A stretch of DNA of 45,637 bases from JAAYWY01 sp050945275 (GTDB lineage: Bacteria; Bacillota; DTU030; DUMP01), in assembly GCA_050945275.1 (NCBI GenBank), contig JBMNSQ010000001.1, forward strand, positions 1-45,637, in the 5' to 3' direction. The stretch's first letter is position 1, and the number at the start of each line of letters is the position of its first letter. Under the pieces are notes generated by a model, which saw nothing but the letters and a program-made list of their open reading frames with translations, ran no database searches and was not told the DNA's origin. Position numbers and translations under genes: made by a program. Below are positions 42,318 through 45,637 of this stretch, one piece after another.

Positions 42318-43787
42318 TTATGACGCCTCCTTGGTGCCAATGTATCCCGGGAAAAATTGATTAATTGTTTGCTCCGAGACCGGCTCTGTCATGGCGGTCA
42401 CTGCAAAAATAAGGATAGTAGAGATAATTATCCCAGGAAAAATTGGATGGACGGCTTTCGCCCAGGAAAAGCCCATCTCCGTAAGAACTGCCCATATGGC
42501 TGACCCTAAGAAACCTCCGATGGAAGAATAATAAGCGCCCTCAGAACTTGTTCTTGGCCAAATGAGACCCAGCAGCATTGGCATAGCAAAAGCAGCACCC
42601 GTTAAAGCCACAGCATAAGATACGATGGTCAGCACCAACGTCGGAGTATAGAAAGCGCCGATCAAAGCCACCACCCCAACACCAAGCAAGGTCAGACGAG
42701 ACACTTGAAGGTAATACTCGTCGGACTTCTTAATTCCATTAGGTTCATGGTAGCATTTGCGCAGCAAATCATGAGCAATAGCAGCACCAGAGAGAAGTAG
42801 CAGCGAAGAGACGGTAGACATGGCCGCCGCTGCTACTCCAGCCAAAGCAAAAGCACCCCAAAACGACGGTAAATACGTCTGAACCAATACTGGAAAGGCC
42901 TGGTCCGGAGTTTGGAGTTGATCCCAAACCAAAGCCCGGGCCGCACCGCCATAAAACACTGTTACACTAAAGAAAATAAGAATAAGTATTAACCCATAGG
43001 CCACCGACAATTTAGCAGTGTGCTCATCCTTAGCTGTGTACATTTTGGTAACAAACTCGATTCTAGTAAAGTAGGCGATGAACCATACCAAGTGCCAAGT
43101 CCAAAACCCAGTTTGTGTCCAGCCCACGCCGGTCAATGAAGTCCAGCCAGGAGCTGCGCTTTCCGCTGCCAAAGCCATGCCCGTAAGACCACCAAGCTGG
43201 CCCCACAACACTACCAGTAAAGCCCCCAAGCCTACCGTCATAAATAGCCACTGGGCTATATCGGTCCATACTGCTGCTAGCATTCCACCTATACTGGTAT
43301 AGAAAACAAAAATGGCAGTAGCCAATACCAAAGAGACGGTAGGTGTTAGGCCAGACATTTGTTGCACTACCAATCCCATTGACTTAGTCTGAGCTATCAA
43401 GGAGACAACAGCTGAAACAAGAACAACAAAAGCAGAGAACGCCCTAAAACTGTTAGACTCGTAGCGATCGCCTAAGAAATCAGGTAGAGTAAAGCCGCCG
43501 AAGCGACGCAGTTTTTCCGCCATAAACAGCAAAACCACCAGGAAGCCCAAGGCAAAGCTCAAGTTGTTGAGTGTCGTCGCACCTTGAGCAGCAATAGCGC
43601 CAGTTCCGCCAATTATGGTACCCCCATGCATAATAGAAGCTAATATTGCCACGGCCAATACCGGAGCACCAAAACCACGGTTGCCAACCCAAAAATGAGT
43701 CGTAGATTTTTGCAAGCGTCCAGCAACAACGCCGATAACCACCATAATAAACAGATATAGTCCTAGGATAATAAGACCAATACTCAT
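42318..43787 (-). CDS. Sodium:solute symporter family transporter
   Basis: A 489-residue membrane protein with about thirteen helices of the SSS family, which couples Na+ influx to uptake of carboxylates, amino acids or sugars. Family features are NRGFGAPVLAVAILASIMHG, GFTLPDFLGDRYESNSFRAF and AAAAMSTVSSLLLLSGAAIA. ATG 43787 follows AAGGAGGTAATAATGC. Because its stop codon touches porC and the operon then handles a 2-oxoacid, a carboxylate such as pyruvate is the likeliest substrate, by context only. Confidence 0.94.
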   Translation of the reverse strand: MSIGLIILGLYLFIMVVIGVVAGRLQKSTTHFWVGNRGFGAPVLAVAILASIMHGGTIIGGTGAIAAQGATTLNNLSFALGFLVVLLFMAEKLRRFGGFTLPDFLGDRYESNSFRAFSAFVVLVSAVVSLIAQTKSMGLVVQQMSGLTPTVSLVLATAIFVFYTSIGGMLAAVWTDIAQWLFMTVGLGALLVVLWGQLGGLTGMALAAESAAPGWTSLTGVGWTQTGFWTWHLVWFIAYFTRIEFVTKMYTAKDEHTAKLSVAYGLILILIFFSVTVFYGGAARALVWDQLQTPDQAFPVLVQTYLPSFWGAFALAGVAAAAMSTVSSLLLLSGAAIAHDLLRKCYHEPNGIKKSDEYYLQVSRLTLLGVGVVALIGAFYTPTLVLTIVSYAVALTGAAFAMPMLLGLIWPRTSSEGAYYSSIGGFLGSAIWAVLTEMGFSWAKAVHPIFPGIIISTILIFAVTAMTEPVSEQTINQFFPGYIGTKEAS

Positions 43788-43819
43788 GCATTATTACCTC
43801 CTTCTCGTCATAGCATGTC

Positions 43820-43924
43820 TTAGTCGCCCTTACCGCTACCATAAGCATAAATAAGCTGAACTATTGCTAACCCAAACGGTATAATCCACAAAAACAATAT
43901 ACTATCTAGTGGAAAACCAAACAT
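43820..43924 (-). CDS. 34-residue symporter small accessory protein
   Basis: A very short gene just upstream of the symporter. ATG 43924 follows GGGGGTGAAGGGG. The product begins MFGFPLDSILFLWIIPFGLA, ends IVQLIYAYGSGKGD, and is essentially one membrane helix. Peptides of this size and pattern next to SSS symporters are known as symporter small accessory proteins. It is 32 bases from the symporter start and first in the operon. The role is probably stabilising or modulating the transporter. Confidence 0.8.
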   Translation of the reverse strand: MFGFPLDSILFLWIIPFGLAIVQLIYAYGSGKGD

Positions 43925-43994
43925 AAACCCCTTCACCCCCTTAAACAGCCACCTTTGTCTGCCTAGCGCATCATAACTGGCAGCTTTCACTTCG

Positions 43995-44023
43995 ATATTA
44001 GGTATTCAAAACTAGTATGCCAA
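43995..44023 (-). promoter_or_regulatory. Sigma-A promoter of the symporter-por-synthetase operon
   Basis: -35 TTGGCA (44023-44018), a 17-bp spacer and -10 TAATAT (44000-43995). The -35 lies inside the palindrome described separately. A start near 43988 gives a leader of about 64 bases to the 34-residue gene. Confidence 0.7.
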
Positions 44024-44038
44024 TAATATGGCATACTA
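44013..44038. promoter_or_regulatory. Palindromic operator candidate over the operon's -35 box
   Basis: Two perfect 10-nt arms (TAGTATGCCA at 44013-44022, TGGCATACTA at 44029-44038) are separated by 6 nt, a size typical for dimeric repressors. The -35 box uses part of the left arm, so a bound regulator should block RNA polymerase. No U-run follows, so a terminator is unlikely. The regulator is not in the window. Confidence 0.65.
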
Positions 44039-44056
44039 TTTATTAAGAGAAAAACA

Positions 44057-44082
44057 AAAACTCCGCACTTAGGCAGAGTTTT
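44057..44082 (-). terminator. Terminator after the rRNA methyltransferase gene
   Basis: AAAACTCTGC pairs with GCGGAGTTTT (one G-U), ten base pairs with a 6-nt loop, followed on the minus strand by TGTTTTTCTC. It lies about 170 bases after the stop codon. Confidence 0.8.
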
Positions 44083-44089
44083 TACATAA

Positions 44090-44254
44090 GCTACATCCTG
44101 TCTGTCTAGCCTGTCCAGAGCGAAGCGTAGGAAGCAAGCGTAGGAAGCGAGCAATGGATCTTAACAAAATTCTTTACTACGTTCGGGATGACACCATTAC
44201 TCTCTTATGACACCCCTCTTTAATACGGTATTTTTTAGCAATTCGGTTGTCCCG
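44090..44254. repeat. Repeat-rich spacer with a tandem 13-mer
   Basis: AAGCGTAGGAAGC occurs twice in tandem (44125-44137, 44138-44150), followed by GAGC, GGATCTT and, further on, TACGTTCGGGATGACA. The GAGCGAAGC...GGATCTT and TTCGGGATGACA pieces resemble short dispersed repeats I recall from clostridial genomes. No gene is visible. It lies in the 330-base gap between the small accessory gene and the methyltransferase. Confidence 0.5.
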
Positions 44255-45397
44255 CTATTTTAGTCGACGCGGTGGCCGTGGGCCAAAGTACTGATAATAA
44301 TGACACTCAAGGCGACCATTATACAGCTTCCGTCGTTTGCTTGCCCGGCGATTAAATAATCGCTCAAAATCTTTATGCGAAGTTAATATGAAAAAAGACC
44401 AAGTATCCAAAGGGGATAGTACACTGCCCAAATCTTGGTAGATCTGCTCCGCCTCTTTAATTTCTCCTAACCGATGACCATATGGTGGATTAGCAATGAG
44501 ATATCCATATTTGTGTTTACTACTAAGGTGGCGAAAATCTTGCCTTTGCCAGTGAATAGCATCTTCTACTCCTACCTGTCTGCTATGATAACGGGCCAAA
44601 CTTAAAACCTCGGAATCAATGTCAGTACCACGAATATCCAGTGGTTCATTAAGTTTGGCCATATGGCGGGCTTCTTCTCGTGCCTGTTGCCAATAGGCAG
44701 CTTTTATGTTGGGCCAACTCTCGGCTACAAACGTCCTTCTTAAACCTGGAGCTATGTTTCGACCAATCATAGCTGCTTCAATCGGGATTGTGCCGGATCC
44801 ACAAAAAGGATCCCATAAGATCTGGGGGCTAGTCCAGTTACTAAGAAAAACCATGGCCGCGGCCAGCGTCTCTCTAAGCGGAGCCGCTGCTGTCAACTTG
44901 CGGTAACCACGTCTATGTAGCCCTGCACCCGATGTGTCGATAGTAAGAGTAGCTACATCCTTTAACAGTGCTACCTCTACCTTATAACACGATCCGTCTT
45001 CAGGAAACCAATTCAGACGGTACTGCTGTTTCATTTTCTCGACAATAGCCTTCTTAACAATAGCCTGGCAATCAGGTACACTATATAAGGTAGAACGAAC
45101 CGATTTCCCCTCTACCGGAAAACAGGCGTTCTTCGGCAACCATTCGGGCCAAGGTAAGGCTTTAGTCTGCTCAAACAGCTCTTCAAACGACATAGCCTTA
45201 AATTGGCCCATTTTTAGGAGCAAACGATCAGCGGACCTGAGCCACAAATTGCACCGGCAAATCGCCAGCTCGTCAGCAAAAAAAGTGACTTTACCGTTTT
45301 CTACCTTGCAGTCTTCATACCCTAATTGTTTAAGCTCTCGCGCCACTACTGCTTCCAAACCAAAAGCTGCCGTGGCAATAAGCTCTATACAGGCCAT
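44255..45397 (-). CDS. THUMP-type class I rRNA methyltransferase (RlmL/YpsC-like)
   Basis: A 380-residue RNA N2-guanine methyltransferase. The N-terminal ferredoxin-like/THUMP part begins MACIELIATAAFGLEAVVAR. The SAM-binding motif is DPFCGSGTIPIEAAMIGRNI and the catalytic motif LIANPPYGHRLGE. The C-terminus (SHKDFERLFNRRASKRRKLY) is basic. Homologues methylate 23S rRNA (RlmL domain); B. subtilis YpsC is the nearest type I recall. ATG 45397 follows GAGGTGA; the frame upstream contains that SD. Confidence 0.94.
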   Translation of the reverse strand: MACIELIATAAFGLEAVVARELKQLGYEDCKVENGKVTFFADELAICRCNLWLRSADRLLLKMGQFKAMSFEELFEQTKALPWPEWLPKNACFPVEGKSVRSTLYSVPDCQAIVKKAIVEKMKQQYRLNWFPEDGSCYKVEVALLKDVATLTIDTSGAGLHRRGYRKLTAAAPLRETLAAAMVFLSNWTSPQILWDPFCGSGTIPIEAAMIGRNIAPGLRRTFVAESWPNIKAAYWQQAREEARHMAKLNEPLDIRGTDIDSEVLSLARYHSRQVGVEDAIHWQRQDFRHLSSKHKYGYLIANPPYGHRLGEIKEAEQIYQDLGSVLSPLDTWSFFILTSHKDFERLFNRRASKRRKLYNGRLECHYYQYFGPRPPRRLK

Positions 45398-45444
45398 ATA
45401 AGTCACCTCAAATTCTTTCTCTTTCGCGTACTCCAATAGCTTCC

Positions 45445-45472
45445 ATTATACTGTATGAACAATAATAATCAA
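45445..45472 (-). promoter_or_regulatory. Sigma-A promoter of the rRNA methyltransferase gene
   Basis: -35 TTGATT (45472-45467), a 16-bp spacer and -10 TATAAT (45450-45445), about 48 bases before the start codon. Confidence 0.7.
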
Positions 45473-45507
45473 AATAAGATTTGGTTGCCGCGACAATAGT
45501 CGACTCC

Positions 45508-45575
45508 ATATGTCAAGGGACAGTGAAAATGTCACCCCAAAACATGCTCATTTGGACTGACAAAATGTCCCCCAA
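45508..45575. other. Possible insertion-sequence end remnant
   Basis: Two related stretches, GGGACAGTGAAAATGTCACC and ACTGACAAAATGTCCCCC, lie 25 bases apart. Such repeated TGTC/GACA-with-A-run units resemble the multiple terminal repeats of IS21-like elements. No transposase is inside the window, so this may be an element end continuing to the right, or chance. Confidence 0.3.
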
Positions 45576-45637
45576 GTAAATTCAGAAAAAGCGATGGCCA
45601 CTAGGCAACCCTGTTTGATTGTAGCCAGCGTCCGGAA

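Noticed and set aside
43480..43848. A 122-codon minus-strand frame overlapping the symporter start
   Set aside because: It is an out-of-frame shadow of the symporter with a non-protein-like composition; the SD is better used by the symporter ATG at 43787.

Overview
The window reads as chromosome of a spore-forming, flagellated, anaerobic member of the Clostridia (Peptococcaceae/Moorella-like Firmicutes). Evidence: the ftsZ-spoIIGA-sigE-sigG block, a late flagellar operon with fliW and csrA, a DegS/DegU pair, Spo0A/sigma-H-type promoters, a 2-oxoacid:ferredoxin oxidoreductase and an ADP-forming acyl-CoA synthetase. Nearly all genes in 1-25 kb lie on the minus strand. I see no tRNA, rRNA, CRISPR array or complete insertion sequence.

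Region 1 (1-6 kb, minus): ftsZ, spoIIGA, pro-sigE, sigG, a 51-residue membrane peptide, a YlmC/YmxH-type PRC-barrel protein (probably starting at ATT), pgeF and a truncated HlyD-like protein. Control sites are readable here: a sigma-H-like promoter before ftsZ, a spoIIG-type promoter with a 21-bp spacer, and between sigE and sigG a sigma-G-type promoter inside a hairpin that would hide the sigG ribosome binding site.

Region 2 (6-12 kb, minus): flgM-flgN-flgK-flgL-DUF6470-fliW-csrA behind a near-consensus sigma-D promoter, followed by a membrane M48 peptidase. Region 3 (12-25 kb, minus): yvyF, comF, a membrane GAF-GGDEF protein, argS, a soluble histidine kinase, a FapA (DUF342) protein, a family 4 uracil-DNA glycosylase, an HD-GYP protein, a GT2-like fragment, degU/degS-like genes and metK behind a SAM-I riboswitch with terminator. 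The kinase, HD-GYP and degS genes each carry a sigma-H-type promoter sharing the 9-mer GTCGAATAT.

Region 4 (25-34 kb, mixed): queT, a triple-LysM protein, DUF401 and DUF4416 proteins, a two-P-loop ATPase, a lipoate-protein ligase remnant, a short QueG-like Fe-S protein, an M29 aminopeptidase, uppP and an ECF-type S component. Region 5 (33.8-37.2 kb, plus): a phosphate acyltransferase, then a polar amino acid ABC transporter (binding protein, permease, ATPase).

Region 6 (37.3-44.1 kb, minus): a tight seven-gene operon: 34-residue symporter accessory peptide, Na+/solute symporter, porC-porD-porA-porB and ADP-forming acyl-CoA synthetase. It forms a complete import / oxidative decarboxylation / ATP-producing route for a 2-oxoacid. 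Its promoter has the -35 box inside a perfect 26-bp palindrome, an apparent operator. A THUMP-type rRNA methyltransferase and possible mobile-element debris close the window.
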